From positions 7,801,001-7,865,000 of the forward strand of contig NZ_CP054918.1 in assembly GCF_013364195.1 (NCBI RefSeq): DNA of 64,000 nucleotides, given 5' to 3'. The notes below the pieces were generated by a model that was not told where the DNA came from, searched no databases, and saw only the letters and a program-made list of their open reading frames with translations. Position numbers and translations under genes: made by a program. The stretch is from Streptomyces sp. NA04227. Lineage in GTDB: Bacteria > Actinomycetota > Actinomycetes > Streptomycetales > Streptomycetaceae. The stretch's first letter is position 1; each line of letters opens with the position of its first letter. Positions 53,118 through 61,850 of this stretch are shown here, piece after piece.

Positions 53118-54623
53118 ATGCCCGCCAGCCCGCACGCCGCACGCTGGACGTTCGCCCTGGTCAGTGCGGGCGGGGTCGTGATGACCCTCGATGTGACCGT
53201 GGTCAACGTCGCACTCGCCGCCATCGCCCGGGACTTCGACGCCGGACTCGACCGCGTGCAGTGGACCGTGTCGGCGTACTCGCTCGCCTTCGGGGCGCTG
53301 CTGCTCACCGCGGGCGCGCTCTCCGACCGCATAGGCCGCAGGGCCGTGTTCACCGCGGGCATGGTCCTGTTCACCCTCGCCTCGGCCGCCTGCGGACTGG
53401 CACCCGACGCGGGCACCCTCATCGTCGCCCGCGCGGCCCAAGGGCTCGGCGGATCCATGGTGTTCGCACCCGCGCTCGCCCTGATCGCCGCCGCCTACGA
53501 AGGCGCCCGTCGCCAGGCGGCGATCGCCTCCTTCGCCGCCATCGCCTCCGCGGCCGGAGCCCTCGGGCCGGTGGTCGGCGGCATCCTGGTGCAGACCCTG
53601 GGCTGGCGGTGGATCTTCCTCGTCAACGTGCCGATCGGCGTACTGGTCGTCGCGGGCGCACTGACCCGGATGCCCGAGTCCGCGGCGCCCGAACACCCGC
53701 GCCGCCTCGACCCGTTGGGCGCACTCCTCGCCGTCGGCGCCCTGCTCGCGCTGCACTACCCCCTGACCGTCGGCCCCGAGAAGGGCTGGACGTCACCCGG
53801 AGTGTTCCTGTCGGCCACGGCCGGACTCACCCTGGCCGCCGCCCTGGTGGCCAGCCAGCGCCGCCCGGACGGACTCATCGACATGGCCCTGCTGCGGATC
53901 CGCGCCCTGTCCGGCGCCGCGGTCCTGGGCTTCCTCGCCCGGATGACCTGCCTCGGCGTACTGGCCTTCGTCACCCTGTGGCTCCAGGCCACGCACGACT
54001 ACTCACCGCTCGAAGTCGGCCTGCATCTGCTGCCGTTGACCGGCAGTGTGCTGGTCGCCGGGATGTTCGTGGCCCGGCTGCAGAAGCTCCACCCGCCACA
54101 GACACTGGTGGCGGCCGGCTTCGCCGCACAGGCCCTCGGACTGCTCGCTCTCGCGGCCGCCGCGGACGGCGGCCCGCTGCTGACGGCGACCGGCCTCGTC
54201 CTGCTCGGCTGCGGCAGCGCCGTCATCTTCCCGCCGTTGATGGGCGTCGCGGTGGGCGCCGTACCCGCCGACCGGGCAGGCATGGCCTCGGGCCTGACCA
54301 ACGCCTGCTATCCGCTCGGCACGGCCACCGGGGTGGCCGTGTTCGGCGCCCTGTTCACCGCGCGCGTCGATGCCGGACTGAGCACCGCCGAGGGCGCGTC
54401 GGCCGCCCAAGAGGCCACCGGGACAGGGCAGTTCGGCGACATCGAGCCCAGCCTGCGGCCGGTTGCCCAGGAGGCGTTCACCGACGCCTTCACCGCCGTC
54501 TGTCTCGCCTCGGCGGCCCTGTGCCTGCTCGGCATGCTGGCCGCCCGCACACTGCGGCCGGTGCCCACGAGCGCGGACACGCCCGTGGGCCGCTCCCTGA
54601 CCGGTACCGCTCAGGCGTCCTGA
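53118..54623 (+). CDS. MFS exporter, probable siderophore efflux (DHA2-like)
   Basis: A 501-residue transporter of about 14 hydrophobic segments (motif A GALSDRIGRRAV, helix 5 segment AAGALGPVVGGILV). Its position, divergent from the biosynthetic operon and behind an iron-box-like palindrome, makes siderophore export the likely task. Its stop lies inside the end of the convergent permease gene (13-base overlap). Confidence 0.82.
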   Translation: MPASPHAARWTFALVSAGGVVMTLDVTVVNVALAAIARDFDAGLDRVQWTVSAYSLAFGALLLTAGALSDRIGRRAVFTAGMVLFTLASAACGLAPDAGTLIVARAAQGLGGSMVFAPALALIAAAYEGARRQAAIASFAAIASAAGALGPVVGGILVQTLGWRWIFLVNVPIGVLVVAGALTRMPESAAPEHPRRLDPLGALLAVGALLALHYPLTVGPEKGWTSPGVFLSATAGLTLAAALVASQRRPDGLIDMALLRIRALSGAAVLGFLARMTCLGVLAFVTLWLQATHDYSPLEVGLHLLPLTGSVLVAGMFVARLQKLHPPQTLVAAGFAAQALGLLALAAAADGGPLLTATGLVLLGCGSAVIFPPLMGVAVGAVPADRAGMASGLTNACYPLGTATGVAVFGALFTARVDAGLSTAEGASAAQEATGTGQFGDIEPSLRPVAQEAFTDAFTAVCLASAALCLLGMLAARTLRPVPTSADTPVGRSLTGTAQAS

Positions 54624-56668
54624 TTGCGGCGCAGCAGCCACACCAGATACGGCGCACCGATCAGCGAGGTCACGATGCCCACCGGGATCTCGGTCGGCGC
54701 GATCAGCCAGCGCCCGAGCGCGTCCGAGGAGACCACGAGCACCGCACCGAGCACGGCTGCCATCGGCACCATCCGCGCGGCGCTGTTGCCGACGAGGCGG
54801 CGCGCCAGGTGCGGAGCGACCAGTCCGACGAAGCCGATCGCGCCCACCGCCGCAGCCGTACCGGACGCCAGCACGGCACCCGCACCGAGCACCAGCAGCC
54901 GTACGCGCCCAAGGCGCAGCCCGAGCGCGCGCGGCAGCTCGTCGCCAAGCGCCAGCATGTTCACCGGACGTGAGGCGAACACCAGGAGCACGGCGACCAC
55001 CGCGGGCAGCACCAGCCAGTTCAGTGCGGTGTAATCACGGCCGTACGTACTGCCGTTGAGCCAGGTCAGTGCCGCGGAGATGTTCATCTGCGCGCCGACC
55101 ACCATGATGTTGACCAGTGCCATCGCGGTGGCGCCCGCCCCGAGTCCGACGAGCACCACACGCGTCGGGTCCAGACCGCTGCGGCCGCCGCTCTTGGGGC
55201 CCCTGGCCACCAGGACGACCAGACTCAGCATCAGCACACCGCCGATCCCCGCCGCGAACGGCAGAGCGACCGCGGGAGCCGAGGGAACGACGAGGATGAC
55301 CAGCATGGCCGCCACCGAGGCGCCACCGGTCACGCCCACCAGGCCCGGCTCGGCCAGCGGGTTGCGCACCACCGCCTGAACCGCCGATCCGGCGACCGCC
55401 AGACAGGCACCCGCCAGCGCCGCCACCAAAATGCGCGGCAGCCGGTACGAGAGGACCGCCTCGGTCATCGGGTCGCCCGAGCCGAACAGTGCCGTGCCCA
55501 ACTGGCCCCAGCTGATGTGCACATCACCGATGCGCAGCCCGATCGCCATCGCGGCCGCCAGCGCGACAAGACCGGCGCCGATCGCCACCGTGTAGGCGGG
55601 CAGGTGCCGTTGACCGGCCACCGTCACCGCCGCACCACTGTCCGCGTCACCCGTGCTCACCCGGCGCGCCAGCGCCATGAACACCGGTCCGCCGATCAGC
55701 GCGGTGACCACGCCGACCGGGATCTCCGCGTACCCGGCCGACGGGGGCAGGGTCAGCTGGGCCGCCGCGTCCGCGGTGAGCACCAGGGCGGCGGACAGTA
55801 CGGCCGCCAGCGGGATGAGCAACGCGTGCTTGCGAACGCCGAGTTGGCGCACCATGACCGGCGCGATGAGGCCGACGAAGCCGATCGGTCCGGCCAGCGA
55901 GACCGCCGAGGCCGAAAGCAGCACGGCGATCAGGAAGGCCGCCGGACGGATGCGCTCCACCCGCACGCCCATCGCCTGAGCGGTCTCGTCGCCCAGGCCC
56001 ATCAGGTCGAGCGGCCGGGCGAGGAGCGGGGCGAGCAGAGCGCCGAAGAGCACCAACGCGCCGAGCGTCAACGGCCGTTCGAGGCCGGACTGCATCAGCG
56101 TGCCGTTGCCCCAGAAGAACAGCCCGCGGGTGGCCTGCACGTCGAGGATCTGCATCAGCTCGGCGGCCGACGTACCCGCGAGCGCGACGGTCGCACCGGC
56201 GAGCAGCACCCGGCCCGGCGTCAGAACGCCACCGCTGGTGAGCAGATACACGAGACCGATCGCGACCAGCCCGCCGAGGAAGGCCGCGCCGCCGGAGGGT
56301 ATCGGACCGAGGTCCGCGCCGGTGAACGCGACGAGCACCACGGCGAAGTAGGCACCGGCGTTGACGCCCAGGGTGTCCGGGGCCGCCAGCGGATTGCGGG
56401 TCGCGCCCTGGATGAGCACCCCGGACACACCGAGGGCGACACCGACCACGAGCCCGGTGAGCGTACGCGGCAGCCGCGCACCGAGAAGCACGTCCTCGGT
56501 GTTCTGGTCGCCACTGCCCACCAGAACCCGCGCGATGTCGCCGATGCCCACGCCGGAGGCGCCGAGACCGAGATGGACGACGCCCACCAGGCACAGGACG
56601 AGGGACAGCCCGCCGCCCACGAGCAGAGCTCGTGGGCGGCGGCTGAGCACAGGAACCGAAGCGGTCAT
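54611..56668 (-). CDS. Double-length FecCD permease for ferric siderophore uptake
   Basis: A 685-residue membrane protein made of two fused FecCD permeases (about 1-340 and 350-685). Each half repeats the family patterns: RLPRTLTGLVVGVALGVSGV and RLPRILVAALAGACLAVAGS at equivalent places, then GFVGLIAPVM and GFVGLVAPHL. The layout matches FhuB, where one protein replaces the usual heterodimer. Its ATG overlaps the stop of the binding-protein gene (TGATG), so it is last in the ATPase / binding protein / permease operon. Confidence 0.9.
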   Translation of the reverse strand: MTASVPVLSRRPRALLVGGGLSLVLCLVGVVHLGLGASGVGIGDIARVLVGSGDQNTEDVLLGARLPRTLTGLVVGVALGVSGVLIQGATRNPLAAPDTLGVNAGAYFAVVLVAFTGADLGPIPSGGAAFLGGLVAIGLVYLLTSGGVLTPGRVLLAGATVALAGTSAAELMQILDVQATRGLFFWGNGTLMQSGLERPLTLGALVLFGALLAPLLARPLDLMGLGDETAQAMGVRVERIRPAAFLIAVLLSASAVSLAGPIGFVGLIAPVMVRQLGVRKHALLIPLAAVLSAALVLTADAAAQLTLPPSAGYAEIPVGVVTALIGGPVFMALARRVSTGDADSGAAVTVAGQRHLPAYTVAIGAGLVALAAAMAIGLRIGDVHISWGQLGTALFGSGDPMTEAVLSYRLPRILVAALAGACLAVAGSAVQAVVRNPLAEPGLVGVTGGASVAAMLVILVVPSAPAVALPFAAGIGGVLMLSLVVLVARGPKSGGRSGLDPTRVVLVGLGAGATAMALVNIMVVGAQMNISAALTWLNGSTYGRDYTALNWLVLPAVVAVLLVFASRPVNMLALGDELPRALGLRLGRVRLLVLGAGAVLASGTAAAVGAIGFVGLVAPHLARRLVGNSAARMVPMAAVLGAVLVVSSDALGRWLIAPTEIPVGIVTSLIGAPYLVWLLRRNQDA

Positions 56669-57660
56669 CAGACCTTGAGCGCCTTACCGGTCTCGTCGAG
56701 GATCTGCACCGCCGACAGCGGGCCGCCGAACAGCCAGGTGCCCGGGTCCAAAGCGCGGGTGCGGTCCTGCTTGACGAAACTCAGGTTCTTCCAGACCGGG
56801 TTGCCCGCCAGATCACCCGTGAAGGGGTTGTCGGCCTCACTGGCCACGTACAGGAACGTCGAGTCCTTCTCGACCTTCGTCAGGCCCTCCACACCGACGG
56901 TGGTCATGCCCCAGACGTCGGACTTGCCCTTCCAACCGTTCTTCAGACCCGCGAGGTTGAGCACCTGCGGGGCGAAGGCGTCGTCGGTGAGCATCCGGAT
57001 CGAAGCGGTGCCGTTGGCGGTGAAGCCCTGCGCGAGCGCGTACTTCAGGCCCGCCTTGTCGGCCTTCGCCAGACGGGACTTGAGGTCGGCGGCCTTGGTG
57101 TCGATCTGTCCGATGACTTCCTTGGCCTTGTCCTCCTTGCCCACGGCCTTCGCGAGCTCGGTGAAGTTGTGCTTCATCGTCTCGAGCTGGGGCTTGGTGG
57201 TGTACTTGAACGACGCCACGGGGGCGATGCTCTTGAGCTGCTTGAGGTTCGACTTCGAGCGGTCGTCGTCGATCACGATCAGGTCGGGACGCAGCGCCCG
57301 GATCTTCTCCAGGCTCGGCTCGTTGCGGTCACCGACGTCGGTGACCTGCTTCGGAAGCTCGGCGCCCTTGGCGGTGATCCACGTGCCGTAGCCCTTGTTG
57401 TCGGCGCTGCCCACCGGCGTGACGCCGAGCGCCACGAGCTCCTCGGTGTAGGTCCACTCCAGGGCCACGACCTTCTTCGCGGGCTTGTCGAGGTGGACCG
57501 TACCGCGCTCGGTGTCGATCGCGATCTTGCCCTTGCCGGACTTGTCGCCCCCCGACTCGTCACCGGCGTCCCCGGCGGTGCCGCCTCCGCAGCCGACCGC
57601 GGCCAGCATGAGCGCGACGGCGGTGCCGCCCGTCGCGAGGGCGCGCAGCATTCTGTGCAT
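56668..57660 (-). CDS. Ferric siderophore-binding lipoprotein
   Basis: A 330-residue periplasmic-binding-type lipoprotein (FecB/FhuD family). Lipobox LAAVGC puts the lipidated Cys at 24. The mature part begins with an acidic, Gly-rich linker and contains ALEWTYTEELVALGVTPVG and DLIVIDDDRSKSN. It captures the ferric complex at the membrane and passes it to the permease. The preceding ATPase gene ends 65 bases upstream, and the three genes form one operon. Confidence 0.9.
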   Translation of the reverse strand: MHRMLRALATGGTAVALMLAAVGCGGGTAGDAGDESGGDKSGKGKIAIDTERGTVHLDKPAKKVVALEWTYTEELVALGVTPVGSADNKGYGTWITAKGAELPKQVTDVGDRNEPSLEKIRALRPDLIVIDDDRSKSNLKQLKSIAPVASFKYTTKPQLETMKHNFTELAKAVGKEDKAKEVIGQIDTKAADLKSRLAKADKAGLKYALAQGFTANGTASIRMLTDDAFAPQVLNLAGLKNGWKGKSDVWGMTTVGVEGLTKVEKDSTFLYVASEADNPFTGDLAGNPVWKNLSFVKQDRTRALDPGTWLFGGPLSAVQILDETGKALKV

Positions 57661-57725
57661 GGTGGAGTTTCTCCCTTGTGCTGATGGTGAAGGACGGGTC
57701 GTACTTGGGGGGTTGGGGTGTTGGT

Positions 57726-58535
57726 TCAGGAGGCGGCGGCGGGCGCGGACCGCTGCGGGAAGCAGGCGAGGTAGCCGCTCTCGGGGTCGCGTACGACGTC
57801 GACCCGCAGCCCGAAGGCACGCTCGATGGTGTCCGGGGTGAGGATCTCCTCCGGCGTCCCGGAGGCCGTCACCGAGCCGTCGGAGACCACCACGACCTCG
57901 TCGGCGTACGCGGCCGCCTGCATCAGGTCGTGCAGGACGACGCCGCAGGCGATGTCGTGCTCACGGGCCAGTTTGCGGACCACGTCGAGCACCTCGAACT
58001 GGTGCCGCAGGTCCAGATACGTCGTGGGCTCGTCGAGCAGAAGTACACCCGCACGCTGGGCAAGTACCGTTGCCAGCCAGGCGCGTTGGCGCTCGCCGCC
58101 GGACAGTTCGTCGAGCCTGCGGTCGGCCAGCGGACCGGCGTCGGTGACCTCCAGCGCCCACTCGATCGAGGAGAGGTCCTCGTCGGTGTGCCGGGCGAAC
58201 GCGCCCCGGTGGGCGTAGCGGCCGTGCCTGACCAGCTCACGGACCGTCACCCCGGCGGGTACCAGCGATGCCTGCGGAAGAAAGGCGAGTTCCTGCGAAA
58301 GGGACCGCCTGGAAAGCGAGTTGAGGGGACGGCCGTCGATCTGCACCTCGCCGCCGATCGGCGGGAGCAACCCCGCGACGGTGCGCAACAGGGTCGACTT
58401 GCCACAGCCGTTGGGCCCGACCAGAACGGTGATGGCACCGGCACGCAACGACACGTCGACCTGCTTGAGCACCGTCCGGCCCGCATGCCCGACCTCGAGC
58501 TCCTTCGCCACCAGACGAACGCCGCCCTTGGACAC
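57726..58535 (-). CDS. ABC transporter ATPase for ferric siderophore uptake
   Basis: A 269-residue FecE/FhuC-type ATPase with Walker A GPNGCGKST, signature LSGGERQRAWLA and Walker B VLLLDEPTTYLDL. The GTG at 58535 has GGAGG seven bases upstream; a longer reading to 58577 would run into the iron box and is rejected. It is the first gene of the uptake operon. The iron box ends 43 bases from the start. Confidence 0.92.
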   Translation of the reverse strand: MSKGGVRLVAKELEVGHAGRTVLKQVDVSLRAGAITVLVGPNGCGKSTLLRTVAGLLPPIGGEVQIDGRPLNSLSRRSLSQELAFLPQASLVPAGVTVRELVRHGRYAHRGAFARHTDEDLSSIEWALEVTDAGPLADRRLDELSGGERQRAWLATVLAQRAGVLLLDEPTTYLDLRHQFEVLDVVRKLAREHDIACGVVLHDLMQAAAYADEVVVVSDGSVTASGTPEEILTPDTIERAFGLRVDVVRDPESGYLACFPQRSAPAAAS

Positions 58536-58578
58536 CACGTAACCTCCCCGCCTCGGACCGTCGGCGCCACCATACATT

Positions 58579-58597
58579 TTAGGTAAGCCAAACCTAA
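58579..58597 (-). promoter_or_regulatory. Iron box for siderophore uptake operon
   Basis: TTAGGTAAG-C-CAAACCTAA is a 19-base near-palindrome of the DmdR/IdeR type, 43 bases before the ATPase start. The three boxes in this island explain coordinated iron control of synthesis, export and uptake. Confidence 0.9.
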
Positions 58598-58831
58598 TAC
58601 CCGGGCCCGTGAATGTTCGATCCGTAACCGCGTTGAGACTTAGCGTCCCGGTCCGCGGCCACCGTCGCGGGGCTGTGCGATTCCGGCAAACCGAACGGGC
58701 CGCGGGGACCTGCGGCGATGCGTCGACGCCGAGGAGGCCCGACTCGCAGGCGAGCGGCGGCTGTCGGGCGGCAGGCAGAGTACGCGCTGCCGCCCGAAGT
58801 CACAACTCCCCATTGATTGGCGGTATTTGGC

Positions 58832-59284
58832 CTACGCGGCGCAGAACTCGTTGCCCTCCGGATCACGCATGATCCACCAGTGTCCGGCAGGGCCCTGGTC
58901 CACCTCACGGACCCGGGTCGCCCCCAGCGCTTCCAGTCGGGCCGCCAGCACTTCGAGGCCCCCCGCCTCGCCGTGGATGTCGATGTGCAGCCGGTTCTTG
59001 ACGGACTTCTCCTCCGGTACGTCCTGGAAGAGCAGCCGTCGTCCGCCGCCGACCCCGCTCGTCGGGTCGAACGGGTCCTCGGGATGGCGGACCGCGGCAT
59101 AGCCCCGGAAGGTCTTGCGCCCGTGGTGCTCCGCCACCGCGGCCTCGGGCAGCTGCCCGGCCGCGAGCAGCTGCTCGACGAGCGGGCTCGGGTCCTCCAC
59201 CTCGTAGCCCAGCGCGGCGGCCCAGAAGTCCGCGAGGGTCGCCGCGTCCCTGCTGTCGATGACCAGCTTCCAGTTCAGTGCCAT
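58832..59284 (-). CDS. VOC-family (glyoxalase-like) protein
   Basis: A 150-residue protein. Two VOC-like half domains are visible: LNWKLVIDSRDAATLADFWA at the start, and NRLHIDIHGE followed by HWWIMRDPEGNEFCAA at the end, the typical terminal strand of glyoxalase/bleomycin-resistance proteins. Metal-ligand residues include His in RLHIDIH and Glu in GNEF. Substrate is unknown. It is divergent from the PAS/PP2C phosphatase gene. Confidence 0.78.
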   Translation of the reverse strand: MALNWKLVIDSRDAATLADFWAAALGYEVEDPSPLVEQLLAAGQLPEAAVAEHHGRKTFRGYAAVRHPEDPFDPTSGVGGGRRLLFQDVPEEKSVKNRLHIDIHGEAGGLEVLAARLEALGATRVREVDQGPAGHWWIMRDPEGNEFCAA

Positions 59285-59553
59285 ACGACCAGTCTGCCCG
59301 CGCCGCCTGCCCGCCACGACTCCGAGGAGAGCGGGCGGGACCGCGATCCGGGCAGGTCTCCGCCGCCGGCGCCGGGGGAGCGCTGCGCAGAGTGAAGGAC
59401 GACGCACCCAGCGGGAGCACGGCCCGAAACAGGTCCGGGCTGGGCGTGCGGGTGAGGACGGTGGCGAGGGAGTATGGAGGGGCCGGTGCCGCGTATCCGG
59501 GTGCCCGGTGCGCGTCCGGTGCGGCAGCCCGACGGGGCCCGGAAGGAGAGCCC

Positions 59554-61062
59554 GTGGACATGGGTGCGACCGACCCCCTGGGGGCCGATCCCGGAGCGGG
59601 CCCCGCGCCCTCCGGGACCGGAGGCCTGCTCGATGAGCTGGGCGTGGCCGCGGTTGTCCTCGACGGCGAGGGGCGGATCCGGTTGTGGAGCCCCCAGGCC
59701 GAGGAACTCTTCGGATACACCCCCCAGGAGGCGCTCGGGGAGTACGCTGCCCCGCTGCTCGTCTTCGAGGAGCACCTGGAGCAGGTGCTCAACCTGTTCG
59801 CCCGCGTCATGGCCGGCGGAGGCATCTGGGCGGGCGCCTTCCCGGTGCGCCACAAGGACGGCAGCAGCCGCCTCGTCGAATTCCGCAACATGCGGCTGGA
59901 GGACCAGGAGGGAGCGGGCTACGCCCTGGGGCTGGCCACCGACCAGGCCACTCTGCGGCGCGTGGAGCGCGACCTCGCCCTGTCCACCCGACTGGTGTCG
60001 CAGTCGCCGATCGGACTCGCCGTCCTGGACACCGACCTCCGCTACATCTCGGTCAACCCCGCGGAGGAACGCATGAACGGCGTGCCCGCCGCCGAACACG
60101 TCGGGCGGCACGCGCACGAGATCATGCCCCAGGTCGACGCGTCCTTCGAGTCGGCGATGCGGAAAGTACTGGACACCGGGGTCTCCGTGATCGACCAGTA
60201 CACGGTGGGCCGCACCCAAGCCGACCCGGACCACGACCACGCCTGGTCGGTCTCCTTCTACCGGCTCGAGGCGCCGAGCGGGAAGGTGCTGGGCGTGGCC
60301 ACCCTGAGCGTGGACGTCACCGACCGGCATCGCGCCGCCGAGGAGCAGCGACGCACCGCCATCGCCCTCCAACGAGGCCTGTTGCCCCGGCCCACCCCGC
60401 GCCGCCCCGGCCTCGACATCGCGGTCCGCTACCGCCCCGCACAGGCCACCGTGGAGATCGGTGGCGACTGGTACGACGTCATCCCGCTCAGCGACGACAA
60501 GACCGCCCTTGTGATCGGCGACGTCATGGGCAGCGGTGTCGCCGCCGCGGCCACCATGGGCCAACTGCGCACCGCCACCCGCACGCTGGCCGATCTCGAC
60601 CTGCCTCCCGAGGAGATCCTGCATCACCTCGACCGCATCACCGACGGTCTGGGCGAGGCCATCGCCACCTGCGTCTACGGCGTGTACGACCCGCACACCG
60701 CACAGTGCGACATCTCCGTCGCAGGCCATCTCCCGCCACTCCTGCACCACCGCGACGGCACCCGCGAACTGCTCGACCTGCCCACCGGCGCCCCCCTCGG
60801 CGGCTGCGGCGTCGACTTCCACACCACCCGCCTCGACATCCACCCCGGCGAACAGCTCATCCTCTACACCGACGGCCTCGTCGAAACCCGCGACCAGCCC
60901 ATCGACGTCCGCCTCGCGGCCCTGCTCGACGCCCTCGACGATCCCACCCGGCCCCCCGAGGAGACCTGCGACCGGCTGCTGCACACCATGCGTCATCCCA
61001 GCGGTCACGACGATGTGGCGTTGCTGGTCGCGCGGACGGGGATGCCGAACTCTCAACCCTAA
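59554..61062 (+). CDS. PAS-domain PP2C/SpoIIE-type phosphatase
   Basis: A 502-residue cytoplasmic signalling protein. Two PAS domains (about 20-135 and 140-255; first LDGEGRIRLWSPQAEELFGY) precede a SpoIIE-type PP2C domain with EIGGDWYDVI, GDVMGSGVAAA and a late DDVALLV, holding the metal Asp residues. The GTG at 59554 has AAGGAG five bases before it, whereas the ATG two codons later is too far away. Such proteins dephosphorylate anti-anti-sigma factors and set sigma-factor activity. No kinase or STAS partner is adjacent. Confidence 0.85.
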   Translation: MDMGATDPLGADPGAGPAPSGTGGLLDELGVAAVVLDGEGRIRLWSPQAEELFGYTPQEALGEYAAPLLVFEEHLEQVLNLFARVMAGGGIWAGAFPVRHKDGSSRLVEFRNMRLEDQEGAGYALGLATDQATLRRVERDLALSTRLVSQSPIGLAVLDTDLRYISVNPAEERMNGVPAAEHVGRHAHEIMPQVDASFESAMRKVLDTGVSVIDQYTVGRTQADPDHDHAWSVSFYRLEAPSGKVLGVATLSVDVTDRHRAAEEQRRTAIALQRGLLPRPTPRRPGLDIAVRYRPAQATVEIGGDWYDVIPLSDDKTALVIGDVMGSGVAAAATMGQLRTATRTLADLDLPPEEILHHLDRITDGLGEAIATCVYGVYDPHTAQCDISVAGHLPPLLHHRDGTRELLDLPTGAPLGGCGVDFHTTRLDIHPGEQLILYTDGLVETRDQPIDVRLAALLDALDDPTRPPEETCDRLLHTMRHPSGHDDVALLVARTGMPNSQP

Positions 61063-61168
61063 AGGTGAACTTGACCTTCACTCCGACTGTCACTCCGACT
61101 GTCGATCGCTCCCCGAGACCCGAGCCTCGACGTCTCTGGCACGGTCAGCGTCAGGAGCGAGGCAGCGG

Positions 61169-61666
61169 TCAGCACCCGATCCGTACGTCCTGAGGAGCGC
61201 TGCGCGGAAAGGCCCAGGTCCGGCCCGACGTGCTGACCGCCGTCACCGCTGTCTCGTCCAACACCACCTGGCCGAACGGGTCGGACCAGGCGCAGACCGC
61301 GATCCAGCACAGCGTCCGCACCGCGTCGTCCCGGGTCAGCGCCACCCACCCGAAGCTCCCGTGCGCGGCGGACTCACCGGCCAGAGCACGGTGCCCGTCC
61401 CGTACGTCGGAGGCGAGCACGGAGTCGACGTCCACCCAGTCCCGGGTCGTCCAGGAGGTGGCGCGCAGGCACTCGTGCCACTGCCACCGCTCGTCGCGCG
61501 GGTCCTCGGCCCCTCCGGGCGGACCGAGACGCACCAGCTCCATCACGGCCAGCGACCCGTCCGCGAACAGCACGCAGTCGTACCCCGGCGCCTCCCGTGC
61601 CTGCCATCTGCGGTGCACTTCGGGCGAGTTGGGGGTGATGTTGTCCGTGTTCATGTACGGGTTCAT
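61169..61666 (-). CDS. Hypothetical soluble protein
   Basis: A 165-residue protein, rich in Trp (eight or more) and acidic residues, with no membrane segment or signal. The readable core includes GYDCVLFADGSLAVMELVRLG and a C-terminal SGRTWAFPRS. Two nearby ATGs (61666 and 61654) are possible and neither has a good ribosome site. It is convergent with the PP2C gene. I recognise no family. Confidence 0.55.
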   Translation of the reverse strand: MNPYMNTDNITPNSPEVHRRWQAREAPGYDCVLFADGSLAVMELVRLGPPGGAEDPRDERWQWHECLRATSWTTRDWVDVDSVLASDVRDGHRALAGESAAHGSFGWVALTRDDAVRTLCWIAVCAWSDPFGQVVLDETAVTAVSTSGRTWAFPRSAPQDVRIGC

Positions 61667-61850
61667 GTCCGTGATCGTGGCACGACGGAGGGGTGCCGAC
61701 CCGCTGCCGAGCCGGGACAGGCCGGGCCCGGCGGAGTCGGCCCGGGGAGGACTGGCAAGTCGAGTCCGCTGAGAAGGCGATTCGCAGGTTGTGGCGATCC
61801 TGTTGCCGCGATGCGAGGTGGCCGTTGGCCTGCCTGGCGACACTGTCCTC

